Source: Haematococcus lacustris
Lineage: Eukaryota; Chlorophyta; Chlorophyceae; Chlamydomonadales; Haematococcaceae
Assembly (NCBI GenBank): GCA_030144725.1
Contig: JASKMD010000004.1
Location: 3,466,828-3,530,827 of the forward strand
Length of the DNA: 64,000 nt
Reading direction: 5' to 3'
Below are positions 18,118 to 27,995 of the stretch, piece after piece. Made by a program: the position numbers and the translations under genes. Below the pieces are notes generated by a model. The model was not told the DNA's origin. It saw only the letters and a list, made by a program, of their open reading frames with translations, and ran no database searches. The stretch's first letter is position 1, and the number at the start of each line of letters is the position of its first letter.

Positions 18118-18799
18118 CACCAGCCACCTGCTGAGTATGAAAAGTCAAGAGGTGTGAACAACCAGGCCGACCCTCAATGGGTGCCAGCCTGACTAACGTG
18201 GCACTGAAACACTGCCTCCAACCAAGGCTGAGCAGCTGCCTGTTTGGCTGCTTCATACGCTGCCTGCCATGCTGGGCCATGTTCAGCCTTCATGCTCTCC
18301 AGAACACTCCTGCAACACATGCCCAGAGTGGAAGAGGAGGGAGGGCAATGTGGCCAGCCTATTCAACCAGCTGCTACTAACCCATGTCAATGGCCAATGG
18401 CCAGGCCCAGTGGTCCTTAGAGGGAACGTGCAATTGGGTATGGGGTTTGTGGTCATCAAGGGTGCACCCGGTTACCCACAGGTCAACGTCTTGACATGTC
18501 TTGCATGGATGTCTCGACGTAAGTATGTGGTGGTGCTGGGTATGGAAAGGGTATGGAAGGTTGAAGTCTGTGAAGATGGCCGAGCTCCATTGTATATGAT
18601 TGCATATGAATTGAATGACATGAATCCCAACTAGTACCTACTAGTTCTGACTAGTCTTTTCTAGTTACCGACTAGTCCAACTAGTCCATACTAGGCAAGC
18701 TGCCAGCCTTATGATGGGCACATATCTCCCATACGACTAGGGGCTGCGAATCTGGAAGCCGGGTTTGAAGTCCGGGTCAGGGACCCAAAGTTGGGCCAA
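18118..18799. other. 3' flank of the dehydratase gene
   Basis: The open frame 18269-18634 has no recognisable domain, and part of it (GTGGTCATCAAGGGTGCACC) is related to the 12340/16803 repeat. Apart from the 10 bp repeat noted separately, I see nothing functional. Confidence 0.4.
18630..18695. repeat. Phased 10 bp repeat of CTAGT
   Basis: CTAGT-type motifs start at about 18630, 18640, 18650, 18660, 18671, 18680 and 18690. Most are the palindrome ACTAGT. Confidence 0.85.
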
Positions 18800-18804
18800 A
18801 CCCC

Positions 18805-18985
18805 TATCCCCACTCCCTTGGAAGGTGGGGCGATATTAATCGGCATGAAACACATGCTCTCCGTGTAAGCAGCAACATGAACAGGGCGACCATTACTGTG
18901 CTACAGGCTGCTGTTGCTTTGCTCGGTCTCGCAGCCGCTTAAAGCCCATGTCCGGATACTTGTCACCCTGGGCAGGGCAAGGAGC
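18805..18985 (-). pseudogene. 3' end of a TnpB/Fanzor-like element (F5)
   Basis: The minus strand encodes KYPDMGFKRLRDRAK..QQPVAQ then a stop, matching the tail of the other relics. It is followed by the post-ORF motif GAGCATGTGTTTCATGCC and a CCCCAC..GTGGGG hairpin (18808-18813 with 18825-18830). Confidence 0.65.
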
Positions 18986-19124
18986 AGGAGCATGGGTTGA
19001 CAGCAGGACTGACTAGAATTTTCTGAAGACAGAGCTGATCGACTGCTGTTGCCTGTTCACGAGGCGGTGTCCATGGATGAGCTGCCTGTTCAGAGCTGAT
19101 CAACCGCTGTTGCCCTATTGCGAG

Positions 19125-19655
19125 TGCCCTCTGGAAGTGGCCTTTGGAGGTGCCCGTTGGAGGTGCGAGAGTGAGTGACGCACGGATATCAGCAGGTATA
19201 AGCTGGTATGAGCTGTGCCCTGTAGTGTTGTGCCCTGTAGTGCCCCCCACAAGCCCCCACAGGCCCCATGCAGCAGCCAGGCAGCCACACCGGCAGCAGC
19301 CTCAGAGCCTGGGCCCAGCACTCCCTTGTCAGTCAAGCGCAGCAGGCGCACCAAGGCTGTGCCGGCAGCTGAGCCCACCAAGGGCAAGGGCAAGGCCCAG
19401 GGCAAGGCTGCCAAAGCCAAGCCAGCACCACAGCCAGGTAAGTGGCTGGACAGGGACTGCAATGCAGCGCTGACCATGCAGCGCATTGGGGAGAGCAGGT
19501 GGCGACCACTGGAGCTGTGCTGGTGGCCAGAGCAGGGGAAGCTGCCAGCCAAGGGCAAGGAGTACCCAGGCCTGGGCTACAAGCGGCTGCGAGACAAGCC
19601 ACCCAAGACCCGGCCTGCTGTGGCACAGTTGTGTGTGGCCCCCCCCCTTTATTGA
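19125..19655 (+). pseudogene. TnpB/Fanzor-like C-terminal fragment (F6)
   Basis: The frame 19215-19655 has an Ala/Pro/Lys-rich front and ends GKWLDRDCNAALTMQRIGE, RPLELCWWPEQGKLPAK, KEYPGLGYKRLRDKPPK. The RuvC-III-like DRDCNAAL is kept and everything N-terminal is missing. A left-end-like repeat (19125-19215) precedes it. The 3' side differs from F1-F3, so this is another subfamily. Confidence 0.65.
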
Positions 19656-19784
19656 GCTGTCATCAGCTTACACTCAGTGCATGCAAGACATGCCAACTCT
19701 ATATCATAGCCCTCCGGGGTCAGGCAATAATGTAGGTGGTAGGCGACCATGACCATGTGTATGCCATGTCCATGCCATGTGCAT

Positions 19785-19890
19785 GCCATGAGCATGGGAA
19801 CTCCACACAGACAAAACACCGTTTTGTAGGGGTCCACACTGAGTGTTCCACTGCAATGAAGGCTCAAGGTTGAGGGCCAAGGTGCTGTTG
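19785..19890. repeat. Second copy of the 1506-1620 dispersed repeat
   Basis: GAGCATGGGAACTCCACACAG..AAGGTTGAGGGCCAAGGTGCTGT, same orientation as at 1506. Confidence 0.7.
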
Positions 19891-20041
19891 CCTGTTCATC
19901 AACGAAAGGTGCCAAGCCTACACACTGGCCAGCCCCAGCCCTAGGTCCAGGTGGAAGGCGCCCATGCCATGTGCACGGGAAAACACATCCAGCTAAACAA
20001 ATGACCACCCCCAGTGAGGGTCCTAGCATTCTGCCCCTGCG

Positions 20042-21056
20042 TTAGTACTTGTTGCCGTCTGGGCGGATGAGCTGGGAGATGCTAATGTAGGATGGGTCGA
20101 ATGAAGTGAAGCAAGGCTGCAAGGGCCCAGGCATGGAGATGAAGCAGCAGCCCAAAGTGGATGACGGTTGTATGCCTGGGTGTTGGTCAAGGGCTTAATG
20201 ACAGCCACACCGCACATTCCCACCTGCACTGCGCCACCGGCTAGCCTGTGCACAGTCCCGAGTGCAAGGTGCCACAGCCACTGCACTGGGCCGGCCAAGA
20301 CCTGTGGTGCACCTACTGCAGTTGCACGGTACACGGTCACTGCAGGGTTGGGAGTAGCGAGCTGGAGGATCAGGGTTCTACATGGGGCATAGTAGTTGGG
20401 GCAAAGGCATGGGCATAGGGCAAAGGCAGGGAGGCAACGTATAGCTGGAGTCAAGGATGCAAGTGGGAAGGGCACAAAAAGCAGGGACAGGTGTTTGTGC
20501 AGGACGGTGAGCACCTGACGAGGGTTTTGGGGAGCTTGCTGGAGGGTGTGGCTTCCAGCTTGGCCAAGGGCCCTTTGGCCAAGGACCTTTAGGCCAGGTA
20601 GGAGTGGGCATGGGGCTTAGGGAAGGGGTGGGGAAGCCATCGGGGTAGGGCCTGCCGGGGTAGACTGGTGGTTGAGGGCCTAAAGGAGGAGAGACAGCGC
20701 TTGGGCAGGGGCGCGGTCTCCAGCTAGGCCAGGGTCCGGTCGGCCACGGTTTCTGGCCCACGGTACGACTACCAAGCAGGATGCTCTCGTCTCCTGCGCT
20801 TGCACGCTCTTCATGCAGCCCTGGAGAAGTCGCACACGCAGTTTCCTGTATCTCTATCCTCCTGTGGAGCCCCTACACTTCTCCACAACAGTGAGAGACC
20901 GGGTCGCACGACTAGGCGCAAAGTTGTCGGTGTCCTTGCCCTACACATAATCGTAACCAGTACGAGTATGAAGCTAGTGTATTTACCTACGCTGCTGCCG
21001 TACGCGCCCACCGCGAACAGCATCATGATTGACAAACGCTCTACTGCAGGCGCCAT
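20042..21056 (-). CDS. Unidentified spliced gene, partial model
   Basis: The 3' exons look real. One ends at 20317 (LATPNPAVTVYRATA), then 20301-20224 (26 codons, VLAGPVQWLWHLALG..), then 20116-20042 (PCFTSFDPSYISIS..DGNKY, stop TAA). They join in phase 0 with GT..AG. A Pro/Trp-rich frame (20761-20378, repeats of GPWPKGPWPSWKP) and a Met with a hydrophobic stretch at 21056 (MAPAVERLSIMMLFAVGAYGS) could be the middle and first exons of a secreted, wall-type protein, but I could not confirm those junctions. I do not recognise the family. Confidence 0.4.
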
Positions 21057-22243
21057 CTAACGCCGGGTAGACAGCGACGGTGTGCAACTAGTTGTTCGCT
21101 TGCGACTAGATATAATGATGTGAATACAGCGAAAGATGCACCCGCGAGCAGCGCACGTGACATGCTTGCATCAAGCTAAGACGTACAATAGGGGTCAGTG
21201 TAGGACAACGATTGTTTAGCAGCAGGGGCGTGAGAGGTTGAATTCACAGGTAAGGGTAGACATATCTGGGTGGTGCCAGGCACAAGGGGCACAACCTCTC
21301 TGAAACATTCATGCTGTTGATGTATAGGCTGTGCTCGGTGACAATGCCCATACTGCAGTGTGCATTGAGGGAGCAAGAGCACTGTATACGCCAGCTTCAA
21401 GCAGGGGTGACATGAGTCCGGGGCTGTGCTTACATCTGTTGTGGTGCCAGCTAAAGGCCTGTGCGACGGACAGATTGGTTGACACGGTGTCTCGACTGAT
21501 GTGTGTGTTTGGTCAGGAGGCATGTGGCTGGACTGCATGCTTGCCTTGTGCGCAGCGTGAGCCAATGCCACTGGCTACAGCCTGGATCAACTGAGTCAGA
21601 GCAGAATCCTTGCAGCGGTCAGGGCTGTACTGAATGCAGCTGGCTCACGAGGTGCAGTTGAGGATTTCTGGTGGAAGGCTGTGGGTGCATGCAGCTGGAG
21701 GCGCAATTGAGGGGCAGACTCTGTAGGGGTGGGAGCAAGCAGGCTTACACCATGATGCTTCAACCCATCCCTCTGCCCCTAGCCACCATGCCACCCCCAG
21801 CGCCGTCCCGCATTCCTACATCCTTTGGCCCTCATTGCACACCACACATGCGTGCAGCAGCAGCCAGTGGGCTGGGCAGGGCACCATGGCAGGCACATGC
21901 TTGCATGCATGACGTGCAATCACTTGCCACCCTGCACACTTGTAATTAGCTTCGCAGAGTAGTAGTCATACGCTGTACAGGGTTTGGTACACAACTGGCT
22001 AGGTATGGCTGTGGGGGGCTGCACTGTCCGCAGGCCTCGCCCACAGCTGACAGATGAATGAATGGGTGCTCAGTGCTTGCGTTCGTCCTACTCTACCTGC
22101 GTGCTTGTGCTGGCCATGTGCACGCCCTGCTGCTGGGCCCAACTCTGCTTCAACTAAACACTGTTCGTCATATCTTCAACTCATTCCCAGGCTGGGCACA
22201 GACTCGTTATTCGTCGCTGCTGTATGTCAATCCAGCCTGCTGA

Positions 22244-23823
22244 CTAGGCCTTCCTCACGGCCTCCTCGCTCTTCCAAGGCCCCTCTGCAGCAGGCAGCGG
22301 CAGGCAGCGCCAGTCAGATGCCCTGCTTTTACCTCAGCCCCTGCCCTCAGCAGCCTTGACCACCAGCTGTGCCCAGCCTCCATACCCTCACACGCTCCCC
22401 ACTGCCCACCACTCACTGCTGGTCTCCAGCTGCAGCATGGGGGGCTGGCTGGCGTCCCAGCTGCTGGGCGCCTGCAGGCTGCAGGCCAGGGGGGTGCCTG
22501 GGGCGCTGGCGTCAGGTTCACAGTACCTGCACCACCAGGCAGGCAGTGGGCACACAGTCAGGGCAGGACCGGCAAGGCAGGCTGCAGGCAGGGTGCAGCA
22601 TGAGGGGCGCCATCGCAGGTCCAGCCCACCCCTCCACCCCGACACAGCAGCAGCCCACCCACACCCTCAGCAAGCTGGCAGTGGGACAGGGGGGCTGGGG
22701 TGCACCAGTGCAGGCTGTTGCTCACAGGCCAGTGGAGTTGTCACGCAGGTTGATGGCCAGGTTCATGGGGCCGGGCACGAAAGGGCCGCTGGTGGCGCTG
22801 TTGCCGCTTGCGTCTGCCAGGTGGAGCGTGAAGGTGGTCAGGTTGCTGGGCTTCCACAGGTCACACACCACCAGGCCGCCCAGCTCAGGGGCAGACCTGC
22901 GACAGCAGGGGCAGGGCAAGGCCAGGCAGCTAGTGGGAAGGCTGACCGGGCGCGGGCAGAGGGCGCCAGCAGGGTGATGTTTCAGCTGTCATGCTGAGCC
23001 CCAGCGCCTGACCCGGTGAGCTGCATGAGAGCCCTGCATGGCCTGGCTCACCGCTGCGCCACCCTGCCCCTGACTGGGCTGCTCACCGGCAAATCTTGTG
23101 GGAGATCCGGGAGGTGAGGTGCACCGCGTCACCGTCCTGCAGCATCCAGGTGGCGCTGGCCGACAGCACCACAAACCCGTGCTTGGCCTTCTTGCTGCTG
23201 GCCGCAGACTGCAGCAGGCGCCGGCTTGCAGACACCCCAGGCGTGGCAGGGGCGGGGCGGGGCTTGTCGCAGCGCACCACGTCCGTGGAGTTGGCGGTGG
23301 TGGGCTTGGGCTTCACCAGGCCCAGCCACTCGCTGATGGTGGGCGCAGTGGCGTTGCCAACATCGCACAGCACGGATGCGTTGATGGCGGGGGTGGACAG
23401 CTGGATAGAGGAGCCGGTGAAGATGGGCAGGATGGGCTCTGTAGGGCAGGAAGGCGCGAGTCAGAAACCATGGCAGCAGGCAACTGCGGCTTGTGATGTA
23501 GAGGGTGAGCAGTCAGGCATCGCTGGGGCCGAACTCAGGTGTTGCGGAGGTCGGTGACGGAGAGCCGGTGGGACTGGGCTCAGTAGCGTGCTCACTCACT
23601 GCCAGATGGGATGGGGGAGAAGGGTCCGGGCCACACAGAGACGGTGGCGTCGTCGCCGGCCGAGGCAGCACGTGCACCTGCAGAAAGTGTCCCACGCGGC
23701 GCTCGTGCTGGCGGCCATGGCAGAAGACAACGCGGTATCCTGAAGCGTGCATCATCAGCTGATGTGCCCACCATTGGCAGCGCAGGCCAGGAAGGCCAGG
23801 ACCAAAGCCTTGCAAGCCCACAT
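22244..23823 (-). CDS. Secreted glycoprotein, array copy 1 (267 aa, 6 exons)
   Basis: Exons: 23823-23772, 23677-23600, 23438-23087, 22896-22726, 22526-22417, 22284-22244. Junctions are GT..AG, phases 1,1,2,2,1 agree, and the stop is TAG. Exon 1 is a signal peptide (MWACKALVLAFLACAAN, cleavage probably near NGARA). The mature protein has six cysteines (LCDVG, VRCDK, KICRS, VVCDL, YCEPD, ACSLQ), five N-glycosylation sequons (INAS, GNAT, ANST, SNLT, DNST), the basic segment SRRLLQSA common in volvocine secreted proteins, and a short charged C-terminus (GPWKSEEAVRKA). No membrane anchor after the signal. I do not recognise the family, so an extracellular-matrix or cell-surface role is only inference. 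A volvocine-type polyadenylation signal (TGTAA, 21749-21745) lies ~495 nt past the stop in all units. Confidence 0.82.
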
Positions 23824-25487
23824 CGTCTGAACTGCGGTAGAGCTGTTGTGCGAGATAGCGAGCGATATCACAAGACAATGGTGAGAGCGTGCTGTGCCAG
23901 GCACAGGTCGGGAGCCGGATGCGCTGGCGGCAATGACTTTTCGGGTTTTCACGCTGGCCTGCGCTGGCGGGAATCGCCACTGCACCGCTGTGTCTGGAGG
24001 TCGTCAGCAGGCTGTTGCTTGTTATGAGTACACCTTGCCCGACAGCTGGGCAGGCATTCAAAAGTTGGCTTCGCGGGCCTCACAATGCAACGCCGTTGGA
24101 TGGCGATGGATAGCATTTGTTAGGACCGTGACATGTTGATTGGGGGCCGGATATCAGAACCACCCAGCTATGCAGCGATTAGGTTTGAGCCGACAATAGC
24201 TCCTTGCAGCTGTAGTCGTACTGTGCGCTGCTTGGCTCTGGGCTGTGACTCTAGGCTCTGGGCAATTGCAAGATTGAGCTTCCGGCAATACAAGCAAGCG
24301 AGGTTGCCATTGCTGCACTGCCTTCTCAAAGCCATGATGTTTCTTTGCAGGCGAGACCAACAGCTGAGAGAAGTAACAGCACTGCCACCTGTCCCTTGAC
24401 ACCCCTTCCCTGTGTTGCTTGTTCGGGCACTGGCAGTAGCTGGGTCAGTCCAGTTACCTGTTCTGTTGCTGCCTGACCCTAGAGACACAGGGCCGTGGCT
24501 ACAGCCTGGGCAGTGCCAGGCACAAGGGGTGCAGTAACAAACACTAGCGTTTTCATGCTGTTGATGTATAGGCTGTGCACGGTGACAATGCCCATACTGC
24601 AGTGTGCATTGAGGAAGCAGGAGCACTGTATACGCCAGCTTCAAGCAGGGGTGACATGAGTCCGGGGCTGTGCTTACAACTGCTGCGGTGCCAGCTAAAG
24701 GCCTGTGCGACGAACAGATTGGTTGACACGGTGTCTCGACTGATGTGTGTGTTTGGTCAGGAGGCATGTGGCTGGACTGCATGCTTGCCTTGTGCGCAGC
24801 GTGAGCCAATGCCACTGGCTACAGCCTGGATCAACTGAGTCAGAGCAGAATCCTTGCAGCGGTCAGGGCTGTACTGAATGCAGCTGGCTCACGAGGTGCA
24901 GTTGAGGATTTCTGGTGGAAGGCTGTGGGTGCATGCAGCTGGAGGCGCAATTGAGGGGCAGACTCTGTAGGGGTGGGAGCAAGCAGGCTTACACCATGAT
25001 GCTTCAACCCATCCCTCTGCCCCTAGCCACCATGCCACCCCCAGCGCCGTCCCGCATTCCTACATCCTTTGGCCCTCATTGCACACCACACATGCGTGCA
25101 GCAGCAGCCAGTGGGCTGGGCAGGGCACCATGGCAGGCACATGCTTGCATGCATGACGTGCAATCACTTGCCACCCTGCACACTTGTAATTAGCTTCGCA
25201 GAGTAGTAGTCATACGCTGTACAGGGTTTGGTACACAACTGGCTAGGTATGGCTGTGGGGGGCTGCACTGTCCGCAGGCCTCGCCCACAGCTGACAGATG
25301 AATGAATGGGTGCTCAGTGCTTGCGTTCGTCCTACTCTACCTGCGTGCTTGTGCTGGCCATGTGCACGCCCTGCTGCTGGGCCCAACTCTGCTTCAACTA
25401 AACACTGTTCGTCATATCTTCAACTCATTCCCAGGCTGGGCACAGACTCGTTATTCGTCGCTGCTGTATGTCAATCCAGCCTGCTGA

Positions 25488-27067
25488 CTAGGCCTTCCTC
25501 ACGGCCTCCTCGCTCTTCCAAGGCCCCTCTGCAGCAGGCAGCGGCAGGCAGCGTCAGTCAGATGCCCTGCTTTTACCTCAGCCCCTGCCCTCAGCAGCCT
25601 TGCCCACCAGCTGTGCCCAGCCTCCATACCCTCACACGCTCCCCACTGCCCACCACTCACTGCTGGTCTCCAGCTGCAGCATGGGGGGCTGGCTGGCGTC
25701 CCAGCTGCTGGGCGCCTGCAGGCTGCAGGCCAGGGGGGTGCCTGGGGCGCTGGCGTCAGGTTCACAGTACCTGCACCACCAGGCAGGCAGTGGGCACACA
25801 GTCAGGGCAGGACCGGCAAGGCAGGCTGCAGGCAGGGTGCAGCATGAGGGGCGCCATCGCAGGTCCAGCCCACCCCTCCACCCCGACACAGCAGCAGCCC
25901 ACCCACACCCTCAGCAAGCTGGCAGTGGGACAGGGGGGCTGGGGTGCACCAGTGCAGGCTGTTGCTCACAGGCCAGTGGAGTTGTCACGCAGGTTGATGG
26001 CCAGGTTCATGGGGCCGGGCACGAAAGGGCCGCTGGTGGCGCTGTTGCCGCTTGCGTCTGCCAGGTGGAGCGTGAAGGTGGTCAGGTTGCTGGGCTTCCA
26101 CAGGTCACACACCACCAGGCCGCCCAGCTCAGGGGCAGACCTGCGACAGCAGGGGCAGGGCAAGGCCAGGCAGCTAGTGGGAAGGCTGACCGGGCGCGGG
26201 CAGAGGGCGCCAGCAGGGTGATGTTTCAGCTGTCATGCTGAGCCCCAGCGCCTGACCCGGTGAGCTGCATGAGAGCCCTGCATGGCCTGGCTCACCGCTG
26301 CGCCACCCTGCCCCTGACTGGGCTGCTCACCGGCAAATCTTGTGGGAGATCCGGGAGGTGAGGTGCACCGCGTCACCGTCCTGCAGCATCCAGGTGGCGC
26401 TGGCCGACAGCACCACAAACCCGTGCTTGGCCTTCTTGCTGCTGGCCGCAGACTGCAGCAGGCGCCGGCTTGCAGACACCCCAGGCGTGGCAGGGGCGGG
26501 GCGGGGCTTGTCGCAGCGCACCACGTCCGTGGAGTTGGCGGTGGTGGGCTTGGGCTTCACCAGGCCCAGCCACTCGCTGATGGTGGGCGCAGTGGCGTTG
26601 CCAACATCGCACAGCACGGATGCGTTGATGGCGGGGGTGGACAGCTGGATAGAGGAGCCGGTGAAGATGGGCAGGATGGGCTCTGTAGGGCAGGAAGGCG
26701 CGAGTCAGAAACCATGGCAGCAGGCAACTGCGGCTTGTGATGTAGAGGGTGAGCAGTCAGGCATCGCTGGGGCCGAACTCAGGTGTTGCGGAGGTCGGTG
26801 ACGGAGAGCCGGTGGGACTGGGCTCAGTAGCGTGCTCACTCACTGCCAGATGGGATGGGGGAGAAGGGTCCGGGCCACACAGAGACGGTGGCGTCGTCGC
26901 CGGCCGAGGCAGCACGTGCACCTGCAGAAAGTGTCCCACGCGGCGCTCGTGCTGGCGGCCATGGCAGAAGACAACGCGGTGTCCTGAAGCGTGCAATATC
27001 AGCTGATGTGCCCACCATTGGCAGCGCAGGCCAGGAAGGCCAGGATCAATGCCTTGCAAGCCCACAT
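25488..27067 (-). CDS. Secreted glycoprotein, array copy 2
   Basis: Same six-exon structure as copy 1, shifted by exactly 3244 bp with no net indel. Exons: 27067-27016, 26921-26844, 26682-26331, 26140-25970, 25770-25661, 25528-25488. The signal peptide reads ALILAF instead of ALVLAF. The Copia element is inserted about 580 bp upstream of this start codon. Confidence 0.82.
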
Positions 27068-27647
27068 CGTCTGAACTGCGGTAGAGCTGTTGTGCGAGAT
27101 AGCGAGCGATATCACAAGACAATGGTGAGAGCGTGCTGTGCCAGGCACAGGTCGGGAGCCGGATGCGCTGGCGGCAATGACTTTTCGGGTTTTCACGCTG
27201 GCCTGCGCTGGCGGGAATCGCCACTGCACCGCTGTGTCTGGAGGTCGTCAGCAGGCTGTTGCTTGTTATGAGTACACCTTGCCCGACAGCTGGGCAGGCA
27301 TTCAAAAGTTGGCTTCGCGGGCCTCACAATGCAACGCCGTTGGATGGCGATGGATAGCATTTGTTAGGACCGTGACATGTTGATTGGGGACCGGATATCA
27401 GAACCACCCAGCTATGCAGCGATTAGGTTTGAGCCGACAATAGCTCCTTGCAGCTGTAGTCGTACTGTGCGCTGCTTGGCTCTGGGCTGTGACTCTAGGC
27501 TCTGGGCAATTGCAAGATTGAGCTTCCGGCAATACAAGCAAGCGAGGTTGCCATTGCTGCACTGCCTTCTCAAAGCCATGATGTTTCTTTGCAGGCGAGA
27601 CCAACAGCTGAGAGAAGTAACAGCACTGCCACCTGTCCCTTGACACC

Positions 27648-27908
27648 TGATGAAGTTTGAGCCCTCCCGGTGCAGTTGTTATAGCACCGGAATGTGAGGG
27701 CGTGATTGCCAGCGGCCTGTCCGCGGAGTGTACGAGTGTGACTGCCGTATTTATGGTAGACACCTGGTAGGAGACGGCACCCTGAATCTGGTGTCGTCGT
27801 CTGCCCGTGCACTTCCAACAGGTAGGCACATGCTATGCGCTAACCTGTTGTGGCAGATCTATGTAAACCCTGAATCTGGTGTCGTCGTCTGCCCGTGCAC
27901 TTCCAACA
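27648..27908 (+). repeat. 5' LTR (261 bp)
   Basis: Starts TGATGAAG, ends CCAACA, and is identical to the 3' LTR by eye over its whole length. It contains an internal duplication: 27780-27822 repeats the last 41 bp of the LTR plus GG (27868-27910). Confidence 0.95.
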
Positions 27909-27921
27909 GGTTATGGGCCCA
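27909..27921 (+). promoter_or_regulatory. Primer-binding site of half-tRNA (initiator Met) type
   Basis: GGTTATGGGCCCA directly after the LTR is complementary to the anticodon stem-loop of initiator tRNA-Met, not to a tRNA 3' end. Drosophila copia is known to prime from such an internal tRNA fragment. Confidence 0.75.
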
Positions 27922-27995
27922 CGCCCAGACGTGTACAAACGACGCCAGTGAGTTGCCGGCTAGGGGTCGTGCAGTTAGCTCTAAGCTGATTGGCG

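Noticed and set aside
18269..18634. 121-codon frame (MLGHVQPSCSPEH..)
   Set aside because: Part of it is the dispersed repeat found at 12340 and 16803. No domain or splice support.
25298..26221. Plus-strand 307-313 codon open frame repeated in every array unit (MNEWVLSACVRP..)
   Set aside because: It is antisense to the spliced gene. A 2 bp indel in copies 3, 4 and 6 changes its C-terminus, while for the minus-strand gene the same indel lies in an intron. No domain is visible.
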